From assembly GCF_903885465.1 (NCBI RefSeq), contig NZ_CAISIQ010000308.1, positions 1-32,339 of the forward strand: a DNA stretch of 32,339 bases. Direction: 5' to 3'. This document shows positions 24,379 through 32,339 of the stretch, piece after piece (position 1 is the stretch's first letter; every line of letters starts with the position of its first letter). The notes under the pieces are model-generated. The model had not been told where the DNA came from. It did not search any database and saw only the letters and a program-made list of their open reading frames with translations. The position numbers and the translations under genes are program-made. The stretch comes from an uncultured Nevskia sp. Lineage in GTDB: Bacteria; Pseudomonadota; Gammaproteobacteria; Nevskiales; Nevskiaceae.

Positions 24379-24633
24379 TCAGAGCACTTCGGAACTATGC
24401 ACGATCGGCCGGCTCTCCCGGCTGCCTCGCATGCGCTTGCCGGGCATGGTCGGATCGTTCGGTGAAATCTCGACGTGATCGTCGTGCACGGCGAGCAGGG
24501 TGCCGACGAACGGGAAATCGTCGAATCGATCCGGCACCCGGTAGCTGACCATATCGCCAGCCTTGAAGCGGGCCGGATCGAAGTTGAACGAGAACGGGCA
24601 GGCTTCGCCGCCGCTCTGACCAAGATTCTGCAT
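24379..24633 (-). CDS. Unknown 84-residue protein in the P450 operon
   Basis: 84 residues, ATG at 24633 with AGGAG 9 nt upstream, so translation is well supported. No family recognised. The sequence alternates short strands and turns (FKAGDMVSYRVPDRF, FVGTLLAVHDDHVEISPNDP, SRPIVHSSEVL), which suggests a small SH3-like beta barrel; one Cys (Cys12), no signal peptide, no transmembrane segment. It starts 19 nt after the FadL-family gene and is followed 32 nt later by the lipocalin-like gene, all in the same direction. Confidence 0.7.
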   Translation of the reverse strand: MQNLGQSGGEACPFSFNFDPARFKAGDMVSYRVPDRFDDFPFVGTLLAVHDDHVEISPNDPTMPGKRMRGSRESRPIVHSSEVL

Positions 24634-24652
24634 GTCTTCTGCTCCTGTCGGG

Positions 24653-26050
24653 CTAGAACCGGTAGCCGTAGCTCAGCACCGGATTGAACTGGCGATTGCG
24701 GACTTCGATCGGCGGCACGCTGTTGACGTTGCCGCCCGGATTGTTGACCGCCGGCGTGAAGCCATAGCTAAGCCCCAAGCCCAGCTCGTGGGCTGAGGCG
24801 AGTTGCCAGACCAGCGTCGAGGTCAGGTGGTTGCGGGTGGTGGTCGAGAACGAGGCATTCAGCGCGCCACTGTCCTGTAGCTGCTGGAAGGTATGCGAGC
24901 CGCCGGCGCGCAGGGTCCAGGCCGGCAGGAACCGCCACTCGGCGCCCAGCGACAAGGTGGTGATGTCGCGGAAGCCGGTCGGCAGCGAGACGCGCAGATC
25001 GCCGCCGTCGTCGGAGCGGAAGCTGACCACGGTGTTGCCGAAGGACTTCGACCAGAACATGTGGCGCAGATCGGCGACCACCGCGAAGTGCGAGGTCAGC
25101 CGCTGCGAGATGCCGATCAGCCAGGCGTCCGGGAACTGCAGGCGCGGCAGCTTGCCGGTGCCGGGCAGGACGATCTGGTTGTTGTCGGCATCGATCGCGG
25201 TGAGCGTGCCGCGGCCCGAAAAGTTGGCGAGCAGGGTCTTGAACTCGTAGCCGAGCGCGACCGCGGTTGCTGGCGTCGGCTGCCAGGTGACACCGACTCG
25301 GCCGCCGATGCCCTGACTGGTCAGCGCCGAAGCCAGGTAGTTATTGCGAATGAAGTCGAAGTGCGCGCCAGACAAATTCGGGATGCCGGCCAGCACCGGC
25401 ACCAGACTGCCGGTTGCGCGGCCCGAGGCGATCAAGCCGCCGACCTGCTGGGCATCGAGCAGGCTGGCCAGGTTGACCGAGGAATTGACGTAATCGAGGC
25501 TGGCGCCAAGCCGCCACTGCGGGTGCGGCCGCCAGGCGATCGCCAGCGGAATCCGCAGCGCGCCGATGCGCGAGGACACAGGCAGGCCGGTCACGACGTT
25601 GTTGGTGGTGGTGCGCGACAGAAAAGTATCGCGACCGAATTCGACGCCGAAACCACCCGCCGCGAACAGGCCGGTGCCGAAGGCAAAGTTGCCGCGGCGA
25701 ACCGCGAACGCCACTTCCGGCAGATCGTAGGGGCCGCGATTGCCGCCATAGCCGAGATTGCGTGCGCGCTCGCCGGTCGCCGTATTGATCACCTCGACTC
25801 GGGCCTGGATTTCGGTGAACTGGAACTGGAACTCGTGCTCGCCCTGTATCGACAGCAGCTCCGCCGGATTGAACAGCACCGCCGCGGCGCCGGTCGGGTG
25901 CGCAAGGCCACCACCACCGAGACCGCGCGATATCGGGCCGAAGCCTTCGACTCTTGCCAACTCGGCAGCCTGCGCCGTAGCGACCGACGCGAGCAAGGCG
26001 CCGGCGGCGAACAAATGGCGGAGCAACGGGGTCATCGAATTCGGGCGCAT
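24653..26050 (-). CDS. FadL-family outer-membrane transporter for hydrophobic compounds
   Basis: 465 residues from ATG 26050; ATG 26035 is a possible alternative and an upstream open frame to 26119 is unlikely. Signal peptide (LLRHLFAAGALLASVATAQA, cleavage near residue 28). The mature N-terminus shows the FadL hatch features: GFGPISRGLGGGGLAHPTGAAAVLFNPAELL, including the NPA motif (61-63) near the family's ligand gate. Many beta-strand repeats follow, and the protein ends in YGYRF, the C-terminal aromatic signal recognised by BAM. FadL transports long-chain fatty acids, and relatives carry aromatics and alkanes. The gene stands between ferredoxin and an unknown gene in the CYP153 operon, which suggests uptake of the P450 substrate. 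Confidence 0.9.
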   Translation of the reverse strand: MRPNSMTPLLRHLFAAGALLASVATAQAAELARVEGFGPISRGLGGGGLAHPTGAAAVLFNPAELLSIQGEHEFQFQFTEIQARVEVINTATGERARNLGYGGNRGPYDLPEVAFAVRRGNFAFGTGLFAAGGFGVEFGRDTFLSRTTTNNVVTGLPVSSRIGALRIPLAIAWRPHPQWRLGASLDYVNSSVNLASLLDAQQVGGLIASGRATGSLVPVLAGIPNLSGAHFDFIRNNYLASALTSQGIGGRVGVTWQPTPATAVALGYEFKTLLANFSGRGTLTAIDADNNQIVLPGTGKLPRLQFPDAWLIGISQRLTSHFAVVADLRHMFWSKSFGNTVVSFRSDDGGDLRVSLPTGFRDITTLSLGAEWRFLPAWTLRAGGSHTFQQLQDSGALNASFSTTTRNHLTSTLVWQLASAHELGLGLSYGFTPAVNNPGGNVNSVPPIEVRNRQFNPVLSYGYRF

Positions 26051-26115
26051 GGGAGCTGGTTCAGGAGGGCCTATGCGTATTGTGAACGGTGTTACATAAA
26101 TTCTGCACCCCCGGA

Positions 26116-26439
26116 TCAATGCTGATCCGTCGGCATCCGCAGTACCAGGCCGTCATGGCTGTCGTCGAGTTCGATCTGGCAGGCGAGACGGCTGAACGGC
26201 GTCGCGCCATCGGTCAGCGCCAGCATTTCCTGCTCGATACCCGGCCGCGCCGGGCCGATCTTGTCGAGCCAGTTCTGATCGACCCAGACATGGCAGGTGC
26301 CGCAGGCGGCAACGCCGCCGCAGTCGCCGTCGATACCGGGAATGCGGTGCTGCACGGCGGTCTGCATCGCGGAGCTGCCGCTATCGGCGTCGACCGCGTG
26401 CTCGGTACCGGTGGACGTGATGTAGATGATCTTGGGCAT
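26116..26439 (-). CDS. [2Fe-2S] ferredoxin, adrenodoxin-type
   Basis: 107 residues from ATG 26439; the 98 codons of open frame upstream overlap the P450 gene and are shadow. The cluster pattern C-x5-C-x2-C...C is complete: Cys40, Cys46, Cys49 (CGGVAACGTC) and Cys87 (LACQIE). This is the vertebrate adrenodoxin/putidaredoxin type that passes single electrons to bacterial class I P450s. It starts 26 nt after the P450 stop, so it is most likely the P450's partner. The electron donor to the ferredoxin, a FAD ferredoxin reductase, is not in the window. Confidence 0.94.
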   Translation of the reverse strand: MPKIIYITSTGTEHAVDADSGSSAMQTAVQHRIPGIDGDCGGVAACGTCHVWVDQNWLDKIGPARPGIEQEMLALTDGATPFSRLACQIELDDSHDGLVLRMPTDQH

Positions 26440-26465
26440 GGTTGTTCTCTTGTTCAGGATGGCGA

Positions 26466-27722
26466 TCAGGCGTGCAGGCGAACCTGCATCTCGACATAGC
26501 CGTGGATCAGGTTCGACGGCACCCGCAGCGGTTCGCCGACCACCTCGATGCGCGAATAGCGCTTGAGCATTTCTTCCCACAGCACCTTGATCTGCAGCTC
26601 GGCGAGACGGTTGCCGAGGCAGCGATGAATGCCGAAGCCGAACGACAGGTGATGGCGCGCGCGCGGCCGGTCGACGATGAAATCCTGTGGCCGGTCGATC
26701 ACCTCTTCGTCGCGGTTGCCGGACAGGTACCACATCACCACCTTGTCGCCCTTCTTGATCTGCTGGCCGCGGAACTCGACGTCCTCGATCGCCGTGCGGC
26801 GCATGTGCGAGATCGGCGTCTGCCAGCGAATCACCTCGGGGACGATGCTGGCCAGCAGCGAAGGATCAGCCTTGGCTTTGGCGAACTCGTCCGGGAAGAG
26901 ATGAGCGGCCATCGCGCTGCCGGACATCGAGCTGCGCGTGGTGTCGTTGCCGCCGACGATCAGCAGCACCAGCATGCCGAGGAAGTCGGTCGGGGTCATG
27001 CCCTGCATCGCCGGCGAATGGGCCAGCATCGAGATCAGGTCGGCCTTCGGCGGCAGCTTCTGACGCTCGTCCCACAGGTTCTGGAAGTAGCCGAGGCATT
27101 CCATCAGCTCGGCGGTGCGCTGCTCCCAGGTATCGACCAGGCCATAGCCCGGACGCGTGGTGACGACGTCGCTCCAGCGGGTCAGCTTGGCGCGGTCCGC
27201 GAACGGAAAGTCGAGCAGGGTCGCCAGCATCATCGTGGTCAGCGGGATCGACACCTGATCGACCCAATTGAAGGTTTCACCGATCGGCAGGCTGTCGAAC
27301 AGATCCTTGGTGCGGCTGCGGATCAGGTTTTCGAAGCGCAGCAGATTGGCCGGGGCGACGATCGGGCTGACTGCCATGCGGTGCACGTCGTGCACCGGCT
27401 GATCCATGCCGAGGAAGTTCGGCATCGAGATGCCGCCCTCGACCGCGTTCAGCGTGGTGTCGTCGAGCACGAAGCTGCCATTCGTGTGATCGGACGAGAA
27501 CTGCTTGTGGTTGGTGTCGATCGCGACGATGTCGTGAAACTTGGTGATCGACCAGTACGGGCCGTACAGGCTGGCCTTGCAGTAGTGCACTGGCGCTTCC
27601 TTGCGCAGGCGCTCGAAATACGGGTGCAGCGCCTCGCGCTGGTACAGGCTGACGTCGCTGACGTCGAAATCCTCGAGCGGCATCGTGCGGGCGCGCTCGG
27701 CGTCGTTGATTGCGATATCCAT
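26466..27722 (-). CDS. Cytochrome P450, CYP153 family (alkane terminal hydroxylase type)
   Basis: 418 residues from ATG 27722, which has GGAGG 7 nt upstream; a further 18 codons upstream are unsupported. P450 motifs in order: I-helix [12 protein letters not shown] (257-268), ExxR EVIR (296-299), and heme loop [10 protein letters not shown] with ligand Cys368, then [14 protein letters not shown]. The stretches [40 protein letters not shown] and [16 protein letters not shown] are close to those of CYP153A enzymes, which hydroxylate the terminal carbon of medium-chain n-alkanes, with activity on fatty acids and cyclic compounds in some members. First gene of a unit with ferredoxin, FadL-type porin and two unknown genes, divergent from a MalT/AlkS-like regulator. 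No signal peptide. Confidence 0.92.
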   Translation of the reverse strand: MDIAINDAERARTMPLEDFDVSDVSLYQREALHPYFERLRKEAPVHYCKASLYGPYWSITKFHDIVAIDTNHKQFSSDHTNGSFVLDDTTLNAVEGGISMPNFLGMDQPVHDVHRMAVSPIVAPANLLRFENLIRSRTKDLFDSLPIGETFNWVDQVSIPLTTMMLATLLDFPFADRAKLTRWSDVVTTRPGYGLVDTWEQRTAELMECLGYFQNLWDERQKLPPKADLISMLAHSPAMQGMTPTDFLGMLVLLIVGGNDTTRSSMSGSAMAAHLFPDEFAKAKADPSLLASIVPEVIRWQTPISHMRRTAIEDVEFRGQQIKKGDKVVMWYLSGNRDEEVIDRPQDFIVDRPRARHHLSFGFGIHRCLGNRLAELQIKVLWEEMLKRYSRIEVVGEPLRVPSNLIHGYVEMQVRLHA

Positions 27723-27889
27723 CGTTTCCTCCAGTAAGGTCTTCAGGCTCCGGTCTGGCGCCGGGCTGCGATGCAACGGAGTGAAAGCTAGCGCTCAGGG
27801 ATGGGCAAAAAACCGTACTTCGGGAGGGGAACCCTGGGATCGGGTTCGGGATAGGCTGAGCCCCCGTTATCCCCGCCGAGGAACAGGCC
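27723..27889. promoter_or_regulatory. Divergent promoter region of the CYP153 operon and the MalT/AlkS-like regulator
   Basis: 167 nt between outward-facing genes. It contains repeated GGGATnGG-like motifs on the plus strand at 27798-27806, 27836-27844 and 27848-27856, an inverted GGGGAT at 27869-27874, and a direct repeat TTCGGGA at 27819-27825 and 27845-27851. MalT boxes have a GGGGA(T/G)GAGG-like consensus, so these are candidate regulator sites. No certain -10/-35 pair identified. Confidence 0.45.
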
Positions 27890-30640
27890 TTGCCGAAATC
27901 GAGCCGCCCGCGCACCCGCGCCGGCAACGGCAAAACTGCCGCGACCGAACGCAAGGTCGGCCGCAGCGATCCGCCGACTTTCGTCTTCGAGCCATTGCGC
28001 ACGGCCGTCCTTGATCGCGTGCTCGGCAGCAGCGGGCTGTCGAACAAGCTGCTCGGCATCGTCGCGCCCGTCGGCTACGGCAAGACGGTGCTGATGTCGC
28101 AGCTGATGGCCGATCTGCAACGGGCCGGCAAGCAATGCCTCTGGTACGCGCTCGACGAACGCGACACCACCGCCGATGCGGTGATCGGCGGCCTGCGCAG
28201 CCTGCTGCAGAGCCGGCCTTCGAAGCTGCATCCGACCCAAGCGCTGTTCAGCGGCGATGAAACCGTCGACCGGCACATCGATGCGCTGATCGACACGCTG
28301 AACCGCTATCCGCTGCCGATCACCCTGTTCATCGACAACCTGCACTACTGCAACGAACCGGCGCTGGGCCGGCTGCTCGATCGCCTGTGCTTCGCCACGC
28401 GCGCCAGCGTCAACCTGGTGCTCAGCGGCACCAGCGCCCTGCCGCTGAACAGCACGCGGGCAGTGCTCGAAGGCTTGATCCGCAGCATCGGCCCGGCCGA
28501 TCTCAGCTTCGGTGTCGACGAGGTTGCGCGGCTGCTCGGCCCGGCGCTGTGCACAGCACTTGGCAAGGCCGGCGTCGCCGCCGTCGCGCAGCAGACTGAA
28601 GGCTGGCCGGCGGCCACACGAATGGCGCAGATCATCCTCGCCGGCAGCGCCACGCCGCGCACCGCGCTGGATGGTTTTGCCGGCACCGACGAAGGTCTGG
28701 CCTATCTGCTGAATCGCCAGGTGCTGTCCGGCTTTTCAGCGGAGGCGCGCGAGTTCCTGCTGGTCATCAGCCTGCTGCGCAGCTTCTGTCTGGATCTCTG
28801 CCGCCACGCCAGCGGTGATCCGCGCGCTGCCGAATGGCTGGACGATCTAGTCAAGCGCAATGTCTTCATCATCCCGCTCGACCGCAACGGCGACTGGTAC
28901 CGGCTGCATGGCCTGTTCCGCGATTATCTGGTGCGCGAAGCCGGGCGCGGTTTGAGCGATAGCCGCCGCCGCGCGGTGATGCGCCGCGCCGCGCTATGGT
29001 GCGAGAAGCAGGGCTACTGGCGTGAAGCGGTCGACTACGCGCTGGCCTCGGAATCGCCGACCACGGCCTGCCAGATCCTTGAACGCATCGCCCGGTCGTT
29101 CGTCCGTGATCGCGGTGACGTGCTGCAGTACCTGCGCTGGATCGAAGCGCTGCACGCGCGCCGCCTCGAAGCCGGCCCGGAAGCGGAGTTCTGGTACATC
29201 TGGGCGCTGGCCTTCTGCCGGCGCTACGAGCAGGCGCGTCAGCACAGTGCGCGCCTGTCGGCACGGCTGGCGACGCAGGACGGTGACAGCGCGGTGCTGC
29301 AGCGCCGGCTGGCGATCCTGCGCATCTCGATCGACAGCCTCAGCGACCACCTCAACGACGCCTACGCCGGCGCTGTCCACTGGATGGCCTCGGCGCGCGA
29401 CGACGACGATCCGTTCAATGTCGCCGCCGCGACCTGCATCGCCTCCGGCTACCACGTCAGCCACTTCCACTTCGCCGAAGCACGGCGCTCGATCCAGGGT
29501 GCGCGCCAAGCTGCGTTCCAGACCGGCAGCGCCTATGTCGACGGCTGGGTCTCGGCCTACGCCTCGCTCGCACCAATCTACGAGGGCGACTGCGCGACTG
29601 CCTATGCGGCGCTGGTCGTGGCACTCGATGCCGCCCGAGAAGCCCTCGGCGGCCCGGCCGGCATCAGCAGCAATCTGGCGCTGCTGGCGGCGCGTTGCGC
29701 GATCGACATGGGCCTCGCCAGCGAGGCGCGACAGCTCGTGCAATACGGGCTGAAAGCGGTGCGCACCCATGGCTTCCTCGAAGCCACGGCGCTCGGCGTC
29801 GAAGCCGCCGTGCTGCTCTGGACCGGCGTCGACGACGAGGTGGTGGCGCTGGCCACGCTGCACGAGATCGCTGCGGTCTATCCGCCGCGGCTGGCGCAGA
29901 TGCTGTCCTGCTTCCTGATCCGGCGCTTGCTCGAACTCGGCCGCGTTCAGGAGGCGGTCGATGAAGCGGCGCGGCTCGGCCTGCACGAGCCGGGTGCCTT
30001 GGCCGAGCAGCGGCGTATCCCGCAAATGCGCGAGTTGATCGTCGCCACTGAATTGGAGCTGCTGATCGCCGAAGGCCGCCAGAAGCAGGCCGAGGCGCTG
30101 ATCGCCACGGCGCTGACCGAGGCGCGCAAGAGCGGCCGCCAGGCGCGGCTGATCGAGCTGCTGTTGTTGCGCGGCCAGCTCGCCGCCGCGACCCAGCGCG
30201 ACAGCCTGCTGCGCCGCGATCTGGTGCAGGCGATCCGCATCGCCACGCCGCGGCGCATCGTCCGGCCGTTCCTGCGCCACGCCGAAACGCTGGCCACGAC
30301 CTTGTCGGAGCTGAAGCCGGGCGACGCCGGGTTGGCCTCGGTCGACGAGCAGCGCTTCTTCAACGAGCTGTGCGGGCGCCTGAGTTCAGCGCCGGCGAAG
30401 GGCCGCGACGCAGGCAGGCAAGGGGCCGAGCCGAAGCTGCTCGGCAAGCTGACGCGCCGCGAACTCGAGCTGCTGCAGCTGCTCGCCACCGGCCTCAACA
30501 ACCAGCAGCTCGCCGATCACGGCGAGGTGTCGCTGACCACGATCAAGTGGCATCTGCAGAACCTGTACGCGAAGCTCGATGTGTCGAGCCGCTCAGCGGC
30601 ACTGGCGCAGGCGCGGGTGCTGAATCTACTCGGCGGTTAG
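27890..30640 (+). CDS. MalT/AlkS-like STAND transcriptional activator with LuxR-type HTH
   Basis: 916 residues. Order: basic N-terminal tail, STAND NTPase domain with Walker A APVGYGKT (59-66) and Walker B LFID (146-149), a winged-helix region (about 245-330), a long alpha-helical TPR-like sensor region (about 340-800), and a C-terminal LuxR HTH (about 853-905, LTRRELELLQLLATGLNNQQLAD and TIKWHLQNLYAKL). This layout is that of MalT and of AlkS, the alkane-responsive activator of the Pseudomonas alk genes. It starts at TTG with GAGGAA 7 nt upstream; the next internal Met lies beyond Walker A, so TTG is required. Divergent from the CYP153 operon, hence a probable activator of it. Its 3' end overlaps ybaL by 15 nt on the opposite strand. 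Confidence 0.9.
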   Translation: MPKSSRPRTRAGNGKTAATERKVGRSDPPTFVFEPLRTAVLDRVLGSSGLSNKLLGIVAPVGYGKTVLMSQLMADLQRAGKQCLWYALDERDTTADAVIGGLRSLLQSRPSKLHPTQALFSGDETVDRHIDALIDTLNRYPLPITLFIDNLHYCNEPALGRLLDRLCFATRASVNLVLSGTSALPLNSTRAVLEGLIRSIGPADLSFGVDEVARLLGPALCTALGKAGVAAVAQQTEGWPAATRMAQIILAGSATPRTALDGFAGTDEGLAYLLNRQVLSGFSAEAREFLLVISLLRSFCLDLCRHASGDPRAAEWLDDLVKRNVFIIPLDRNGDWYRLHGLFRDYLVREAGRGLSDSRRRAVMRRAALWCEKQGYWREAVDYALASESPTTACQILERIARSFVRDRGDVLQYLRWIEALHARRLEAGPEAEFWYIWALAFCRRYEQARQHSARLSARLATQDGDSAVLQRRLAILRISIDSLSDHLNDAYAGAVHWMASARDDDDPFNVAAATCIASGYHVSHFHFAEARRSIQGARQAAFQTGSAYVDGWVSAYASLAPIYEGDCATAYAALVVALDAAREALGGPAGISSNLALLAARCAIDMGLASEARQLVQYGLKAVRTHGFLEATALGVEAAVLLWTGVDDEVVALATLHEIAAVYPPRLAQMLSCFLIRRLLELGRVQEAVDEAARLGLHEPGALAEQRRIPQMRELIVATELELLIAEGRQKQAEALIATALTEARKSGRQARLIELLLLRGQLAAATQRDSLLRRDLVQAIRIATPRRIVRPFLRHAETLATTLSELKPGDAGLASVDEQRFFNELCGRLSSAPAKGRDAGRQGAEPKLLGKLTRRELELLQLLATGLNNQQLADHGEVSLTTIKWHLQNLYAKLDVSSRSAALAQARVLNLLGG

Positions 30641-32332
30641 GGCCAGGGGCTTACTAGGCTGGGCGCACTGATCGAGCACATAGCGGCTCATCGAATGGCC
30701 GAGTTCGTTTTCGGCGAGCAGCGCCAATGCTGCGCCGGCGCTGCGGAAATGCTCCAGCTCGTCGTCGTCCTCGGCGCGCACGACGATCGGCAGCGCCGGG
30801 TTGGCGGCACGCACCAGATTGAAGATGCGCTTGGTTTCCAGCTCGTTGGGAATCGCCAGCACCAGCAGGCGCGCGCGATCCAGCACCGCCTGGGTCAGCA
30901 GATCGGCGATCGCGGCGTCGCCGGAAATCACCGGGATGCCGCGCTTGCGTAGACGGTCGACGATGTCGCGGCTGCGCTCGATGACGATGAAGCGCTGCCC
31001 GGCCTTGTGCAGGTCCTTGCCGATCACCCGGCCGACGCGGCCGTAGCCGATCAGCACGACATGGTTCTCGAGATCGCTGGGCGCGCTCATTGATTCGATC
31101 GACGCCAGACGATCGGCCTGCGCCTGCGCCGAGCGCCGCTCGAAGCGTGCCGCCAGCCGGAAGGCCATCGGGTTCAGCGTGATCGACAGCAGCGCACCGG
31201 CCAGCACCAGATCGCGTCCTTCAGCCGGCATCAGACCCAGCGTGACGCCGAGGCCGATCAGGATGAACGAGAACTCGCCGATCTGGGCCAGGCTGGCGGA
31301 GACGGTCAGCGCGGTGGCCAGTGGATGGCGGAAGACCAGCACGATCGCCAGTGCCGCCAGCGATTTGCCGACCATGATGATCGCCAGCACCGCGAGCACC
31401 TCCAGCGGCTGCCGCAGCAGCACGGCCGGATCGAACAGCATGCCGACCGAGACGAAGAACAGCACCGCGAACACGTGCTCGAGCACTTCCGCCTGGCTGG
31501 AGAAACGCTGGGTCAGGCCGGCCTCGTTGACCACCACGCCGGCCAGGAAGGCGCCGAGCGCGAACGACACGCCGAAGGTCACCGCAGCGCCGTAGGCCAT
31601 GCTGATCGCCAGCACGGTGACGAACAGGGTGATCAGTTCGCGTGAGCCGGATTTAAGCAGCGCTGCCGACAGCCACGGAAACAGCCGCAGGCCGATTGCG
31701 TAGGTCAGGCCGAAGAACGCGGCGATCTTCAGGAAGGTGATCGAGATCGTGTACCAGAGCGGCTTGCTGCTGACCGTCAGCGAATCCGCGGTGCCGCCGA
31801 GATGGCTGGCGAACGCCGGCAGCAGGATCAGCGCCAGCACCATCGCCAGATCCTCGACCACCAGCCAGCCGACCGCGATGCGGCCATTGGCGCTGTCGAC
31901 CAGGCCGCGGTCCTGCAGATTGCGCAGCATCACCACGGTACTGGCCACCGATAGCGACAGGCCGAACACCAGCGCACCGCCAAGCGGCCAGCCCCACCAG
32001 GCGGTCGCCAGCCAGTAGCCGAGCGCGGTGGCGACGCCGATCTGGACGATCGCGCCGGGCAGGGCGATGCGCCGCACCGACCACAGATCGCGGATCGAGA
32101 AATGAGTGCCGACGCCGAACATCAGCAGGATCACGCCGATCTCGGCCAGTTCCCTGGCGATCTCGCTGTCGGCAACGAAGCCCGGCGTGAACGGCCCGAC
32201 CAGCACGCCGGCGACCAGATAGCCGACCAGCGGCGGCAGGCCCAGACGCATCGCCGCGAAGCCGGCAATGAAGGCGATGCCGAGGCCCACGGAGATGGTC
32301 GCGATCAGCGGAAGTTCGTGGGTCAGATCCAT
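30626..32332 (-). CDS. ybaL: YbaL/KefB-type monovalent cation:proton antiporter (CPA2) with TrkA-N domain
   Basis: 568 residues, about the length of E. coli YbaL (558). CPA2 membrane domain with roughly 12 helices (1-395), including GPFTPGFVADSEIARELAEIGVILLMFGVGTHFS, FGLSLSVASTVVMLRNLQDRGLVDS and GRIAVGWLVVEDLAMVL, all strongly YbaL-like. The C-terminal TrkA-N Rossmann domain begins at HVVLIGYGRVGRVIG (429-434 is the GxGxxG loop). No TrkA-C domain is visible. The ATG at 32332 gives the family N-terminus (ITHEL/ATISVGLG-like) and is complete just inside the window. Family members exchange K+ or Na+ for H+; the specific ion is not deducible. Convergent with the MalT-like gene. Confidence 0.93.
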   Translation of the reverse strand: MDLTHELPLIATISVGLGIAFIAGFAAMRLGLPPLVGYLVAGVLVGPFTPGFVADSEIARELAEIGVILLMFGVGTHFSIRDLWSVRRIALPGAIVQIGVATALGYWLATAWWGWPLGGALVFGLSLSVASTVVMLRNLQDRGLVDSANGRIAVGWLVVEDLAMVLALILLPAFASHLGGTADSLTVSSKPLWYTISITFLKIAAFFGLTYAIGLRLFPWLSAALLKSGSRELITLFVTVLAISMAYGAAVTFGVSFALGAFLAGVVVNEAGLTQRFSSQAEVLEHVFAVLFFVSVGMLFDPAVLLRQPLEVLAVLAIIMVGKSLAALAIVLVFRHPLATALTVSASLAQIGEFSFILIGLGVTLGLMPAEGRDLVLAGALLSITLNPMAFRLAARFERRSAQAQADRLASIESMSAPSDLENHVVLIGYGRVGRVIGKDLHKAGQRFIVIERSRDIVDRLRKRGIPVISGDAAIADLLTQAVLDRARLLVLAIPNELETKRIFNLVRAANPALPIVVRAEDDDELEHFRSAGAALALLAENELGHSMSRYVLDQCAQPSKPLALTAE

Positions 32333-32339
32333 CGTCGTC

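Noticed and set aside
24893..27737. Long plus-strand frames opposite the FadL and P450 genes (about 410 and 431 codons)
   Set aside because: Shadow frames of genes with signal peptide, NPA motif and P450 signatures on the minus strand.
28994..30280. A 428-codon minus-strand frame inside the MalT/AlkS-like gene
   Set aside because: Antisense to a continuous STAND-LuxR protein; no recognisable motifs or ribosome site.

Overview
This 32.3 kb window is GC-rich chromosomal DNA from a gammaproteobacterium. The left end keeps the gammaproteobacterial gene order rlmN-pilW-rodZ-(ispG absent)-hisS-yfgM-bamB-der. The right end carries a CYP153-type alkane hydroxylase operon next to a MalT/AlkS-like regulator. 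Together with several acyl-CoA dehydrogenases, this suggests a hydrocarbon- or lipid-degrading lineage such as Nevskiales/Solimonadaceae (Nevskia, Solimonas, Hydrocarboniphaga). That placement is inference from gene content, not a phylogenetic result. No rRNA, tRNA, CRISPR array or transposase was seen.

Layout. 1-7618 (+): housekeeping block with RlmN (5' truncated by the window), PilW, RodZ, HisS, YfgM-like, BamB and Der. Several start and stop codons overlap, and a good intrinsic terminator follows bamB. 7653-7741: long inverted repeat of the neisserial dRS3-like ATTCCC-N8-GGGAAT type. 7761-12188: an MFS transporter, then two divergently transcribed acyl-CoA dehydrogenases of different structural classes. 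12304-14035 (+): two adjacent unknown proteins that look like distant paralogues (beta-rich, cupin-like core plus helical HEAT-like tail). 14032-18762 (-): a membrane GGDEF-EAL protein with a corrupted GGDEF motif, then a D-aminoacylase-type amidohydrolase transcribed into a TetR regulator. 18844-22435 (+): a YHS-domain secreted protein, a three-gene unit (4-TM protein, DinB-like protein, ATP-grasp protein) and a DoxX-like membrane protein. A nearly identical 41-nt element lies about 110 nt before the YHS and DoxX-like start codons. 22554-23426 (+): rlmJ.

23423-27722 (-): the most notable region, an apparently single transcription unit reading CYP153 P450, [2Fe-2S] ferredoxin, FadL-family outer-membrane porin, an 84-residue unknown protein and a CrtC/AttH-like lipocalin-fold protein. 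Divergent from it is a 916-residue STAND/LuxR (MalT/AlkS-like) regulator. This reads as uptake, terminal hydroxylation and control of an aliphatic substrate. Downstream beta-oxidation could be supplied by dehydrogenases such as those at 9-12 kb. No ferredoxin reductase is present in the window. The right edge holds a complete YbaL/KefB-type cation-proton antiporter.

Many reading frames open well upstream of the likely true start. The coordinates given here use the start supported by a ribosome-binding site, signal peptide or family length, and each entry says so.
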